A DNA stretch of 64,000 nt from an uncultured Patescibacteria group bacterium (GTDB lineage Bacteria; Patescibacteriota; JACMRA01), in contig CALITC010000006.1 in NCBI GenBank assembly GCA_938041505.1, forward strand, positions 45,153 to 109,152, written 5' to 3'. The position numbers were made by a program, and so were the translations under genes. Shown here piece by piece: positions 8,875 to 17,412 of the stretch (position 1 is its first letter; the number at the start of each line of letters is the position of its first letter). The notes beneath the pieces are model-generated. The model saw nothing but the letters and a program-made list of their open reading frames with translations. It ran no database searches and was not told the origin of the DNA.

Positions 8875-9597
8875 TCACCAGACAAGCTCTTGCAGGAAGG
8901 AAAAGATAAGTGTAATGAAGAATTTCTCATTATACTCGTACACTAGATTTTTCTGTAAATTCCAAAATATTATTTTATCTTCAAAAACATGAAGAAAATT
9001 ATCGGTATTTATTTCTAAAAACCGAGTCTTTCTGAAATTTGCGCCATCAGTTATCTGGAGCTTATTTACGTATTCCAGATTATTAGCAAATAAGTGTAAA
9101 AATAAGTGATTCTTTATACGATTTTGAACCCAGAACGCTTCAATCTCAACCCCAATCAAAGACTCAAAATTTAAGGTATTTCCTATCGCAAAATATTCCT
9201 GGGGCTTTTTGATCGAAGCTAAGGTTTTAGAATGTTCAACAACAGCCTCATACCCCTTGGAAATGCTGTATATTTGCATATTTTTATCATCTGCAATCAC
9301 CTGTTTTTCTAAGTTCTTAAAAGCATTGTTTACATCAAAAACCGCAATCTGGGCATTTTGTAGTAACATGTCTTTTGGCTTTGGATACCATTTTGAATCT
9401 TCGCTATAAGCCAACTTCTGACTCACCAAAATATTTAGGTGATGATACACAGACTTTTTGCTAAGTTTGGACTCAGAAATCAAAGAAGTAACGCTACAAC
9501 CTGGGTTAGTAATTATAAGATCCAAGAATAACGCGGTTTTAGGTTTTAATTGAAAAAGTGATTGAAGATCTTTTTGCTTCATATACATTGTATACAC
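8875..9597 (-). CDS. TrmB/MarR-like winged-helix transcriptional regulator
   Basis: The N-terminal 75 residues form a winged helix: LQSLFQLKPKTALFLDLI, then SVTSLISESKLSKKSVYHHLNIL. The remaining 160 residues form a ligand- or effector-like domain similar in layout to TrmB-family proteins, which are frequent in CPR genomes and archaea. A small palindrome TATAC-ATT-GTATA (9582-9594) overlaps the start region, where three Met codons (9597, 9588, 9582) could serve as start. This suggests autoregulation and possibly control of the divergent VOC gene (inference). Confidence 0.75.
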   Translation of the reverse strand: MYTMYMKQKDLQSLFQLKPKTALFLDLIITNPGCSVTSLISESKLSKKSVYHHLNILVSQKLAYSEDSKWYPKPKDMLLQNAQIAVFDVNNAFKNLEKQVIADDKNMQIYSISKGYEAVVEHSKTLASIKKPQEYFAIGNTLNFESLIGVEIEAFWVQNRIKNHLFLHLFANNLEYVNKLQITDGANFRKTRFLEINTDNFLHVFEDKIIFWNLQKNLVYEYNEKFFITLIFSFLQELVW

Positions 9598-9691
9598 TTA
9601 ATATACTTTATAAACAAGTATAATCATATTTAGTTTACATAGAATAAACATATTTATGGACCAATACTCAAGTTTATCATAGTAATAGCAC

Positions 9692-10054
9692 ATGTCTAAA
9701 TTACATCATATAGTATTAAAAATTCAGAAGGAAGACTTACAATTTCACAACGAATTATTCAAATCATTAGGACTCAAAGAAATATACAGGCTCAACTATT
9801 ATGCTCATTACGAAAATGACAATATGAGTGTTGGCTTATGGTTTGATAAATTTGAGGAAAGAAACGATAAAGCTTGCGGGTTAGGTCACATAGCTTTTGA
9901 AGTAGACAAAGAAACAATACATTCAATTAAAAGAGTGTGTTCTAATTTTAAAACCAACTTGATCAACCTTGGATTGAAAAAACACCACGGAATCCCTAAA
10001 AATACTTTTGAGGTTTGCTACACCAAAAATGTAAGGATTGAAATACTGTACTAG
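9692..10054 (+). CDS. VOC (glyoxalase/dioxygenase-fold) protein
   Basis: 120 residues with the single-module vicinal-oxygen-chelate pattern: LHHIVLKIQKEDLQFHNELF, then VGLWFDK, then GLGHIAFEVDKETI, ending VRIEILY. Metal-ligand positions typical of the fold (His near the N-terminus, His in GHIAFEV, Glu near the C-terminus) are present. It is divergent from the TrmB-like regulator. The substrate cannot be told; roles in the superfamily range from aldehyde detoxification to antibiotic resistance. Confidence 0.75.
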   Translation: MSKLHHIVLKIQKEDLQFHNELFKSLGLKEIYRLNYYAHYENDNMSVGLWFDKFEERNDKACGLGHIAFEVDKETIHSIKRVCSNFKTNLINLGLKKHHGIPKNTFEVCYTKNVRIEILY

Positions 10055-10165
10055 ACTATCATCTTACAAATCAGTTGATACGATCTTCAAACAAACCAAA
10101 TAAACTGTAATCTCTTACGAGCTACGCACTTACAATTTTCTATACAGACCGTAAGCTTATAAGAC

Positions 10166-11611
10166 CTACGGGTTTCCGATATTCCGAACACCATTCGGGT
10201 CGATAATCTTATAGTTCCCGTTATTCGCTGCGACAGCATTGCGGTCTATAGCAATCAGAGTGCCAGTCATACCCCCAATATCGTTCAAATCCATTCTATT
10301 TTGATCGTCTGTGAGAGCTACAGTACCTGATATTTTGAGCTTGGCAGGATTATCACAAAATTCTGGTGTAAGGTTTTGTCCGTGAACGTGGTCCACACTA
10401 ATATTGGCATTGTGTATCTGCAACTCTGTAATGTTAGTATCGATACTTATACACGTTAAGGCGTGCATCGCGTGCTCCACAAATTTAAAATTGCGCAGTA
10501 CGTAAGGCCTGCTTAAACCCGAGCTATCAACAAACCGTAGCCCAGCCTGAACCCCTGGAGGGGTAACGATAGATTCGATATGTCCGTCGATTGTCAAAGA
10601 CCGGCATGGTACAGAGTTTTGATCGATTACGAAACCATAGGCATCTTGCGAGACAACAAAAGTCTGGAAAAACTTGGCAATATTAGACCTATTTAAGTAT
10701 ATCGCACTACCTGTGGTATATTTTTTGAATTTGGTTCCTACACAAAACAGCTCGTTAAAACTTGAATCACCTGAGAGGATCGGATCAACGTATTCACTGG
10801 TAATTCCAAATACATTGCTACCATCAAAAATAGCAGCATAGGCAGCCGGGTCATTATAGTTATTCCAAATATCGGAGCTGATAATTGTTAGGTTCTCAGA
10901 ACCAATATTATACATTCCAGCCTTTGTGTAAGAGCCTGCAATCACAATATTCTCTATAGTATGCAAATCTGCATTAGGTCCAGGCCCGGGTACCCCTTGA
11001 GCAGTCAAGCCTTCCCTCCCCATCAAAATGGCCGAAGAAGGAGTTACTGTCTCATCGCCGATCAAATACCCTCCAATCCAGTGACAAGACCTCGTATCGA
11101 TCAAATCAAACATGGTTTTGTCTGCCACTTTGCCAACCACGGTAGCACCGAGCATATTCACCACCCACTTCACATTCCGCCGATTAATACCGGTCATGTT
11201 AATAGACTTATTTATGCTGTAGACTCTATCTTTGAAGTTCAAAGTAAACGAATATGATCCAGTCCTAGGAATAGACGTGTTCCCAACATTAAGATAAGTT
11301 GTTTTCAAAAAATCTACAGCAGCCTGAATTCCATTGGCATCTGCATCCTCTGGAGTATCATTTGGGTCAATAAAATCATCTACATAGATAACACTGCTAC
11401 CGATTTCAACATAGTTACTACCATCAAAGCGATAAAATGTTTTGGTATCAATGTCTACGTAACAGTGACCCTCATCATCCGCAACTGGTGTCGTCAGCGG
11501 TGTTGTATTAACGCCTCCTGTTGAGGGGTTAGAAAGTTGGGCGATGTGGGTATTTAGTGGCTGCGCCCAATTTTGGTCTCCTTGTGTAGGTATACTTTTA
11601 TTCATATCCAA
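10166..11611 (-). CDS. Right-handed beta-helix protein resembling a phage tailspike
   Basis: 481 residues, no signal peptide. The N-terminus (IPTQGDQNWAQPLNTHIAQL, then CYVDIDTKTFYRFDGSNYVEI) looks like the attachment module of phage tail or appendage proteins. From about residue 75 it has the pectate-lyase-like pattern: DANGIQAAVDFL, repeated short beta strands with Asn-rich turns (IENIVIAGSYTKAGMYNIGS, LTIISSDIWNNY), and the INKSINMTG opening. It probably forms a trimeric beta-helix. No other phage gene is near it, so it could be a captured tailspike or a surface glycan-binding protein. Confidence 0.65.
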   Translation of the reverse strand: MDMNKSIPTQGDQNWAQPLNTHIAQLSNPSTGGVNTTPLTTPVADDEGHCYVDIDTKTFYRFDGSNYVEIGSSVIYVDDFIDPNDTPEDADANGIQAAVDFLKTTYLNVGNTSIPRTGSYSFTLNFKDRVYSINKSINMTGINRRNVKWVVNMLGATVVGKVADKTMFDLIDTRSCHWIGGYLIGDETVTPSSAILMGREGLTAQGVPGPGPNADLHTIENIVIAGSYTKAGMYNIGSENLTIISSDIWNNYNDPAAYAAIFDGSNVFGITSEYVDPILSGDSSFNELFCVGTKFKKYTTGSAIYLNRSNIAKFFQTFVVSQDAYGFVIDQNSVPCRSLTIDGHIESIVTPPGVQAGLRFVDSSGLSRPYVLRNFKFVEHAMHALTCISIDTNITELQIHNANISVDHVHGQNLTPEFCDNPAKLKISGTVALTDDQNRMDLNDIGGMTGTLIAIDRNAVAANNGNYKIIDPNGVRNIGNP

Positions 11612-11724
11612 TATTATTTTAATCTTATAACTTACCTGTGATATCCCTAAGTTAATATTCTTCTAACTTACCTAGAAAAGAATAAACATGTCCAATACTA
11701 AATAAAACCCTTAAGAATCTTACC

Positions 11725-12426
11725 TTATTTTCGCTTATACAACCCCGGCTGTTTGTTGATGTCTTTGAGAGCTTTATAGAAAAATTGCTGGAACGGATAA
11801 AGTTGTTCAAAATAGCCAATGATCTTATCTGGTAGCTTACGGGACACCACATCTTTGTCACTCAAGTCCACCCCAAGCGTGAAGGATTTATGCTTGATAT
11901 ATTCCAAAGCTGGGTCATCTTTGGCAAAGCCTTTGGGAGCTGTTTTGAGAACACCCATGTATTCGCCCATCGTAAAATTCTTGGTAATACTAGCTGAGTT
12001 CATAAGTGTATCAAATTCTTGGTGATGATCACTAATATACTTACGCACAGCATATAAAAGCTGCGAATCGCCGGTGAACCAGCCACCACCAACAAACGAT
12101 CGGTTGCCTGGTTGTAGATGAATGTAATATGCAGGATTAATCGACTTCTTGCCACCGTGAGTTATCGTGGCCCCAAAATTCTCTTTATAAGGGGTTTTAT
12201 TTTTTGAGAAACGAATGTCTCGGTAAATACGAAACATCTTGATAAAATCAGGTTCTGCATACACCCCTTTATCAAACAAACTGACCCGACTTGCCAGTTC
12301 AAAAACAAATTCTTTAAAATAACTACTAAGCTCTTTATATTCTGACTTATGCTCATCAAACCAGGCTCGGTTATTATTCTTAGATAGGCTACTTAAGTAA
12401 TATAAAATATCTTGATTGGTCTTCAT
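11725..12426 (-). CDS. DUF2461 family protein
   Basis: 233 residues matching the DUF2461 (TIGR02453) pattern: LSKNNNRAWFDEHKSEYK near the N-terminus, then MFRIYRDIRFSKNKTPYKEN, then YYIHLQPGNRSFVGGGWF. It is a widespread single-domain family of unknown biochemical role. The start is ATG 12426. It is transcribed on the same strand as its neighbours, with no overlap. Confidence 0.9.
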   Translation of the reverse strand: MKTNQDILYYLSSLSKNNNRAWFDEHKSEYKELSSYFKEFVFELASRVSLFDKGVYAEPDFIKMFRIYRDIRFSKNKTPYKENFGATITHGGKKSINPAYYIHLQPGNRSFVGGGWFTGDSQLLYAVRKYISDHHQEFDTLMNSASITKNFTMGEYMGVLKTAPKGFAKDDPALEYIKHKSFTLGVDLSDKDVVSRKLPDKIIGYFEQLYPFQQFFYKALKDINKQPGLYKRK

Positions 12427-12463
12427 GATATAATTATACTCTAATTGTACTTCTTAGTAAAAC

Positions 12464-12491
12464 AAAAAACCCAGTATAATACTACCAGGTT
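12464..12491 (-). terminator. Intrinsic terminator (minus strand)
   Basis: On the minus strand the arms AACCTGGTA/TACTGGGTT pair over 9 bp with two G:T pairs, loop GTATTA, followed by TTTTTTG. It ends transcripts from the 12522 gene. Confidence 0.7.
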
Positions 12492-12521
12492 ATGTTTTAG
12501 TATAAACCGTTTCCTAATCGT

Positions 12522-12818
12522 TTAATTATGCAATATGAAAAACTGATCAGCCTCAAGCCTTCTAGCACTGAATAATCCGTACGCCGGATTAAGTTTGCAC
12601 AGGGCGGGCATGATATAAGTCCTGCCGAAAACAATCAATTTTTTACCAGCAACCGGACACTCAGAAGGTATGAGCCATCTTATTACTGCACAGGAAAAAT
12701 CATTTATCGGCAACACGAAGAGATAGAGGATAGTTAATGTAAAGAAAAGTGAGCATACAGCGCTCAGCAATCTATAATCCATATTCGAAACATCCATTAT
12801 TTTCCTTCTGTTTTTCAA
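12522..12818 (-). CDS. Small hypothetical membrane protein
   Basis: 98 residues (91 if the inner Met of MDVSNMDYR is used). There is one clear hydrophobic span (LLSAVCSLFFTLTILYLFVL), followed by a Cys-containing region (DFSCAVIRWLIPSECPVAGKK). No family is recognised. A terminator directly downstream supports it being transcribed. Confidence 0.45.
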   Translation of the reverse strand: MKNRRKIMDVSNMDYRLLSAVCSLFFTLTILYLFVLPINDFSCAVIRWLIPSECPVAGKKLIVFGRTYIMPALCKLNPAYGLFSARRLEADQFFILHN

Positions 12819-12838
12819 GGTTTTCCATCACTCAAAAT

Positions 12839-12890
12839 AAAAAAAATAACCCCTATTGTCAATGACTATTTATTTTTGGCAGGGGGTATT
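12839..12890 (-). terminator. Possible terminator after the Nudix gene
   Basis: On the minus strand ACCCCCT pairs with AGGGGT across a 26-base loop and is followed by eight T within T/A-rich sequence. It lies immediately after the Nudix stop codon. The large loop makes this moderate. Confidence 0.45.
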
Positions 12891-12891
12891 T

Positions 12892-13422
12892 TTATTTCTT
12901 ATGATCTACGAGCCATTTACGGAACATTTCGATTACCTGTCCTTGTCCGATCGCTAAGTAATCATGAGGCTTATTCACAGGCACACACCAACACTCTAGA
13001 TGCTGCTTGGAGTAGTCCTCATCTATATGTGTCCACTTCTTAAACACATCCACCGGGAAGACAGGACGCACAATGTAATAGATCTGGAGATTAGAATAGT
13101 TATCCATTGGATTCTCGAAGTATACAAAACCTAGAGGACAAATAATACGGGTCTCAATGCCCGTCTCTTCTTTTACCTCTCTGATAATCGCTTCGGCTAC
13201 GTTTTCGTTACGTTCGACCCTACCTCCAGGAAGCTGCGTACCACGCCCTGGCCTCGAGAGGGATTTGAAGGCCACGTAGAAGTCTTTGCCTTTGTGCTTA
13301 CACCATACTACTGCTCCTGCTCGGAACACATGTCTGAGAGAGAATTGCTTATTGATGGCAAACGCCTGATTAGTTATGTCAGAATGGAGATTTTTTACTT
13401 CCAAGTTTCTGGATGATTTCAT
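12892..13422 (-). CDS. Nudix hydrolase
   Basis: 176 residues. The Nudix box fits G-x5-E-x7-REVKEETGI within GGRVERNENVAEAIIREV, continuing KEETGIE, at about residues 66-88; the catalytic Glu pair is intact. It is preceded by AGAVVWCKHKGKDFYVAF. It hydrolyses a nucleoside diphosphate linked to some group X; the substrate cannot be told. The first 30 residues are not part of the fold and the true start could be a little downstream. Confidence 0.88.
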   Translation of the reverse strand: MKSSRNLEVKNLHSDITNQAFAINKQFSLRHVFRAGAVVWCKHKGKDFYVAFKSLSRPGRGTQLPGGRVERNENVAEAIIREVKEETGIETRIICPLGFVYFENPMDNYSNLQIYYIVRPVFPVDVFKKWTHIDEDYSKQHLECWCVPVNKPHDYLAIGQGQVIEMFRKWLVDHKK

Positions 13423-13500
13423 ACATTTTGTTTTAAATATCTGCTTATTAATACAGATAGGATAGTTTAATCTAATCTAAATACAATTAACATTAATGTC

Positions 13501-13925
13501 AAGAGCCCGTCGGCGATTGAGACGCCCATGCTAGATTCACAAAGTGAATCGAACCGAAGGGGCTGGTAAAAGTCGGACTTGTTCCGACCCCCCTTTCCTC
13601 CCAACAGACGTCGATCCGTTCCGTCTTGCTTATCACAAAAGCTACACCCCTCTACGTCTGAGCTTCGCCTCCTCCTTTCAATCATTGATCGCAAGGCACC
13701 TCATTATTATAACCACAAACCCAAAAATCGAATAATCCTGATTTATAACTATTAACACAATACCTATACACTATAGTTACATCCAAGCAACTACTACCTT
13801 TTCAGGGGCCCCCGCAAAAGGTGGGTGCGTACCCGGATTCCTTTTGCGGGGAAGACGAAGTGCCGACGTAAGGGAATGGAGCTTATGCGAAAAGCATAAC
13901 GGAATGGACTGAAGTTGCGCAGGAG
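13501..13925. ncRNA. Hairpin-rich noncoding stretch, candidate structured RNA
   Basis: No credible gene. Perfect hairpins are GATTCAC/GTGAATC (13534-13550), GTCGGA/TCCGAC (13572-13588, itself inside G4/C4 arms), a 12-bp CCCCGCAAAAGG/CCTTTTGCGGGG (13810-13851) with nested GGGT/ACCC, and TTATGC/GCATAA with a GAAAA loop (13883-13899). The stretch is GC-richer than its surroundings and ends just before the rplS promoter, so it is not the rplS leader. I found no RNase P, tmRNA or SRP RNA signature. The strand is unknown. Confidence 0.4.
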
Positions 13926-13928
13926 GAC

Positions 13929-13958
13929 TTGACATTAACGGTAAAATAATTCTAAATA
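13929..13958 (+). promoter_or_regulatory. Promoter of rplS
   Basis: TTGACA (13929-13934), an 18-base spacer and TAAATA (13953-13958). The predicted start point near 13965 leaves a leader of about 15 bases containing AGGAA before the rplS ATG. Confidence 0.65.
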
Positions 13959-13979
13959 CTGAGTGAAAATCAGGAAATT

Positions 13980-14360
13980 ATGACACATCAATTATTACGC
14001 AAAAGTAAAGTTGTGACCGCACAACTTCGCAGCGACATTCCAGATTTCAAAGTCGGAACAGTCGTTAGTGTACACTACAAGATCAAGGAGGGTAACAAAG
14101 AACGTATACAAGTGTTTGCTGGTATGGTAACTGTTCGTCACGGTGGTAACTCTCTAGACGCAACATTTACAGTGCTTAAGAATGCAACTGCCGGAGTCAA
14201 AGTAACTCGTACTTTTCCAGTTCACTCACCACTCATCGAAAAAATCGAGCTCAACTCACCACTTCAGAGGACCAAGCAGGCAACTTTGCACTATCTTAGC
14301 GATATCAAAGACCCTATCAAATCCGCACGAACAAAACCAATTAAAGCAAAGACTAAATAA
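13980..14360 (+). CDS. rplS: 50S ribosomal protein bL19
   Basis: Large-subunit protein near the 30S interface. The 126-residue protein has the family core: FKVGTVVSVHYKIKEGNKER, then IQVFAGMVTVRHGG, then GVKVTRTFPVHSPLIEKIEL. The usual VERIFP/HSP region is conserved as TRTFPVHSPLIEKIE. The basic tail (ARTKPIKAKTK) is a little longer than in E. coli. It is first in a short unit with a membrane protein and a putative bS21. Confidence 0.95.
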   Translation: MTHQLLRKSKVVTAQLRSDIPDFKVGTVVSVHYKIKEGNKERIQVFAGMVTVRHGGNSLDATFTVLKNATAGVKVTRTFPVHSPLIEKIELNSPLQRTKQATLHYLSDIKDPIKSARTKPIKAKTK

Positions 14361-14372
14361 TATACAACTTAT

Positions 14373-14717
14373 ATGTTTCCAGTATCGGTAAAGAATCTCA
14401 ACCTTGTTAATATAGTAATCTCGATAGCTCTTGTTGGCCTATCTTTTACATTAAGAGATGGTAATTCTCTTACAGGACTTGACATATTAGGCATAATCGT
14501 ATTTATTTTCTCTATAGCAAACATGGTAATTGTCAAGCAGATTAGTGATAACATTAGTAAGTATATTTTACTAATTACGTTCCTATCTGCTATCTTAGCA
14601 AGTTTTATGCCATTTATTGGTGGCTTCTCTGACAATACCAATTTATTTATTGCTGCCAACAGTATTTCAGCACTTTGGCTAATAATATTATTTTTCACTA
14701 ATTATAAAAACAATTAA
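14373..14717 (+). CDS. Small multi-span membrane protein
   Basis: 114 residues with about four hydrophobic helices (IVISIALVGLSFTL, ILGIIVFIFSIANMVIV, YILLITFLSAILASFMPFIG, ANSISALWLIILFF). No family is recognised. It sits between rplS and the bS21-like gene on the same strand with 12- and 10-base gaps. An open frame on the opposite strand covers the same bases but does not fit the operon. Confidence 0.6.
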   Translation: MFPVSVKNLNLVNIVISIALVGLSFTLRDGNSLTGLDILGIIVFIFSIANMVIVKQISDNISKYILLITFLSAILASFMPFIGGFSDNTNLFIAANSISALWLIILFFTNYKNN

Positions 14718-14727
14718 CCTCCCCATT

Positions 14728-14946
14728 ATGATTCTAGTTAAACGACGCCCAGGAGATTCCAATCTAAAGGTTTATACAGTATTCAACCAACGTACTCGCA
14801 AAGCAAATACCAAAACCCGGTACACCAAGATCCAAACTCAGACAAAGCCATTATCACATCACAAGAAAAAGCAGAAGGCTATCAAGAAAGCAGCCTACTT
14901 GCAACAAAAAGAAATTACAGATAGACTTGATCGTAACAAGTTCTAG
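14728..14946 (+). CDS. rpsU: Putative 30S ribosomal protein bS21
   Basis: 72 very basic residues. It opens ILVKRRPGDSNLKVYTVFNQ and has the Lys/Arg-rich helical tail (HHKKKQKAIKKAAYLQQ) typical of bS21, although the match is divergent. Position in a ribosomal-protein unit supports the call. It could alternatively be another small RNA-binding protein. Confidence 0.55.
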   Translation: MILVKRRPGDSNLKVYTVFNQRTRKANTKTRYTKIQTQTKPLSHHKKKQKAIKKAAYLQQKEITDRLDRNKF

Positions 14947-15013
14947 TGGTTAGATTTGAGTAGAATAGAATACAGTAGACTTACTTTTTTAAAAGTTAAA
15001 AAAATATATTTTT

Positions 15014-16306
15014 GTGGCTAGGGATCCTTATTTAGTAGCAATTGACTTCGGTTCGAATTCAGTTAAGTTGGCAGTAGCAAAAGACTCTCTTGACGAGCAA
15101 GACAAGATTCAAATTCTTGCTCTCGTTGAGAGAACATCAAGCGGTATTCGCAAAGGTATTGTTACGAATATGAGCGAAGCAACGGAAGCGCTCATAGACG
15201 TAGTTAACCAGGCTGAAAGTATAATTGGCCTCCCTATCAGAAAAGCTGTTGTAGGTATTAGTGGTCTTGGGGTAACTTTCACCAATTCGGATGGTCTTAT
15301 TGTTATCTCTAGGCCAGACAACGAAATTCTTGAAGGAGATGTCGACAGAGTAATTCAAGATAGCCTTACCAAAGCATTTGGATTGGCCAACAACGAGATA
15401 ATTCACGTAATTCCGAAGAATTTTGTCATAGACAACCAGCAAGGCATTCGCTACCCGGTAGGCATGATCGGTTCCAAGCTAGAAGCCAAAACACTTATTG
15501 TAAGCGTAGAGAGTAGCTATCTAAGAAATTTTGCAAAAGTGTTCAACCAAGCAAGCATTGACATTACTAATCAATTCTTCACCCCTCTCGCTTCGAGTGA
15601 TTTCTTGCTCTCGCTAAGACAGAAAAAGGCTGGAACCATACTGGTAGATATTGGTAACTCCACAACCTCCTATATTATCTGGGAAAATGAAGAAATTTTT
15701 CACTCTGACGTAATCCCTATCGGCTCTGACCACATCACTGCAGATCTTGCTGTTGGCCTCCAGACCACCATCGAAATGGCTGAAGAAATCAAGAAACAAC
15801 ACTTAGATCTCACCGATGACTTCGAAGGAGAAATAGAAGAAGTGGAGATCTTTAATCCTGATCTACAGATCAACGAGACTTTCAAACTCAATGAAATTCG
15901 CAACATCGCCAAAGCCAGAGCCGAAGAAATCTTCTTCTACCTCAACAAAGAACTACGTCGTCTCAACAAGAACGCTCAACTACCTGGAGGTGTAATTCTC
16001 GCTGGAGGAGGTGCTAATCTCAAAGGTATAGATGATGTGGCCAAGAACATGCTACACTTACCTATCTTCAAGTATGCGTTTGATCGCAACCAAGTGGAGT
16101 TTGTCCCAGATTACAACGACGACCCTACTTTCGTCAACGTAATTGCTCTTGCTGCCTACTCTCTCTACCACGCAGAAGATATCAACTTCGGAGGCAAACC
16201 AAGCAACCCAAACAACACAAGCCGTAACAAGGACGGCAAAGAAGGAGGCGGTAATCCTTTAGGAGGCATGATGGGCAAACTAGGAAAATTCTTACCTTGG
16301 TCGTAA
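15014..16306 (+). CDS. ftsA: Cell division protein FtsA
   Basis: Actin-like protein that tethers FtsZ to the membrane. The start is GTG 15014. Phosphate-1 motif AIDFGSNSVKLAV lies at about 9-21, and the SHS2/1C domain contains RKAVVGISGLGV. Phosphate-2 (TILVDIGNSTTSYI) and the adenosine loop (GGVILAGGGANLKGIDDVA) follow. The C-terminus is a Gly/Asn-rich linker and an amphipathic helix (GMMGKLGKFLPWS), the membrane-targeting sequence. ftsZ, usually next door, is not in the following 2 kb. Confidence 0.95.
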   Translation: MARDPYLVAIDFGSNSVKLAVAKDSLDEQDKIQILALVERTSSGIRKGIVTNMSEATEALIDVVNQAESIIGLPIRKAVVGISGLGVTFTNSDGLIVISRPDNEILEGDVDRVIQDSLTKAFGLANNEIIHVIPKNFVIDNQQGIRYPVGMIGSKLEAKTLIVSVESSYLRNFAKVFNQASIDITNQFFTPLASSDFLLSLRQKKAGTILVDIGNSTTSYIIWENEEIFHSDVIPIGSDHITADLAVGLQTTIEMAEEIKKQHLDLTDDFEGEIEEVEIFNPDLQINETFKLNEIRNIAKARAEEIFFYLNKELRRLNKNAQLPGGVILAGGGANLKGIDDVAKNMLHLPIFKYAFDRNQVEFVPDYNDDPTFVNVIALAAYSLYHAEDINFGGKPSNPNNTSRNKDGKEGGGNPLGGMMGKLGKFLPWS

Positions 16307-16611
16307 TTGAATTTTCAAAAGTTTTGTAAGAATATAGGCGGTTATTGAATCAAATTCAAAAATTTTATAATTAGACTTCTTCCTTGATTCCTTCAAGGAT
16401 TCACTTGTCTCTCCTCTCGATTTACTTGTTTATGATTAATTTGTTCAGCAACGATCGACTAGAACAATCTCTATTTCTTCTTTCAATAACTACAGATCTC
16501 ACCAGCTATTATCAGATATTGTGTTGCGGAGACATCATACTCCTGTTGACGCATTTGTATTAACTAAGCAATGTTAAATCACACTCTTTATAAAATTACG
16601 GAGATAAAGAT
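16307..16611. other. Intergenic region, nothing recognised
   Basis: About 300 AT-rich bases. Only a short hairpin TTGAAT-CAA-ATTCAA soon after ftsA is visible, without a clean T run. There is no open frame with coding character on either strand. Confidence 0.5.
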
Positions 16612-17163
16612 ATGTGCGAGCAAGGCATATGTTGTGAACAAATTAAAATTGAATCAATTTCCAATGTCTCTAAGTTGCTAGATCAGCAAATCATAACGTT
16701 AGAAAACAAAAATCAAGCCACAAAAAATATAAGTTTGTTCAAAAAAACACTAGCTGTTTGTGGACTAGCTTGCTTAATGGCTAGTATTTTTCTAATAGGA
16801 AGTTTAACCTCTAATATTATACTATTTTTAATAGCTGGAGCTGCGTCAGCACTAGTAATAGGTCTAGTAAACTTCGGTATTTTTTTGATAGGCTACATTT
16901 TTATAGGGATAGACAACCTCGACAACTCTGCGATAGTTGCAGAATTTATGGATAATGAAATAGCAATCAACAAGTTCTTATCACAAGGGGCACAAATCAC
17001 AGAAACAGATCATTCCAACTTGGAAAAAAAATATAGAAAATTGCGAGGACTCTCTCAAAAGCTATACGCTGACTTCAATGATCTAGAAAAAGCACATGTA
17101 TGCAATAGAGATTGGATAGCGAATCTTGCGAGTAACAAGGCTGTGTTACAAGCTGTAAGTTAG
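16612..17163 (+). CDS. Hypothetical membrane protein with helical C-terminus
   Basis: 183 residues. A Cys-rich N-terminus (MCEQGICCEQ) precedes a helical cytoplasmic stretch. Two long hydrophobic spans lie at about 45-110 (TLAVCGLACLMASIFLIGSL and IILFLIAGAASALVIGLV). The C-terminal half is charged and helical. No family is recognised. A strong terminator directly downstream marks it as a single-gene unit. Confidence 0.6.
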   Translation: MCEQGICCEQIKIESISNVSKLLDQQIITLENKNQATKNISLFKKTLAVCGLACLMASIFLIGSLTSNIILFLIAGAASALVIGLVNFGIFLIGYIFIGIDNLDNSAIVAEFMDNEIAINKFLSQGAQITETDHSNLEKKYRKLRGLSQKLYADFNDLEKAHVCNRDWIANLASNKAVLQAVS

Positions 17164-17193
17164 CTAAAAACGGTGGATAAATAAATATAAGTC

Positions 17194-17225
17194 TAGGAGT
17201 AATTTTATATACTCCTATTTTTTTT
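17194..17225 (+). terminator. Intrinsic terminator
   Basis: Perfect 8-bp arms TAGGAGTA/TACTCCTA, loop ATTTTATA, followed by eight T. Confidence 0.88.
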
Positions 17226-17412
17226 GTATTTCTCAAAAACAGAGCTTACCTTCACTAAGAAATTAACTTAAAAATTTTCTAAAATTCACCATACTCTATG
17301 GAGCCTTCATCAAATAGTTTAATGTAATCTATTAACTTAGATAGCAACTTTTCATACGCTATTAAAAAAATATATTGATAATTTTTTCTCTCTTAATTTC
17401 TACTAATTGAAA

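Noticed and set aside
13501..13740. A tRNA, tmRNA or RNase P RNA on the minus strand (a GGTTCGATTC string is present)
   Set aside because: No cloverleaf or acceptor stem can be formed around it, and the conserved RNase P and tmRNA core sequences are missing.
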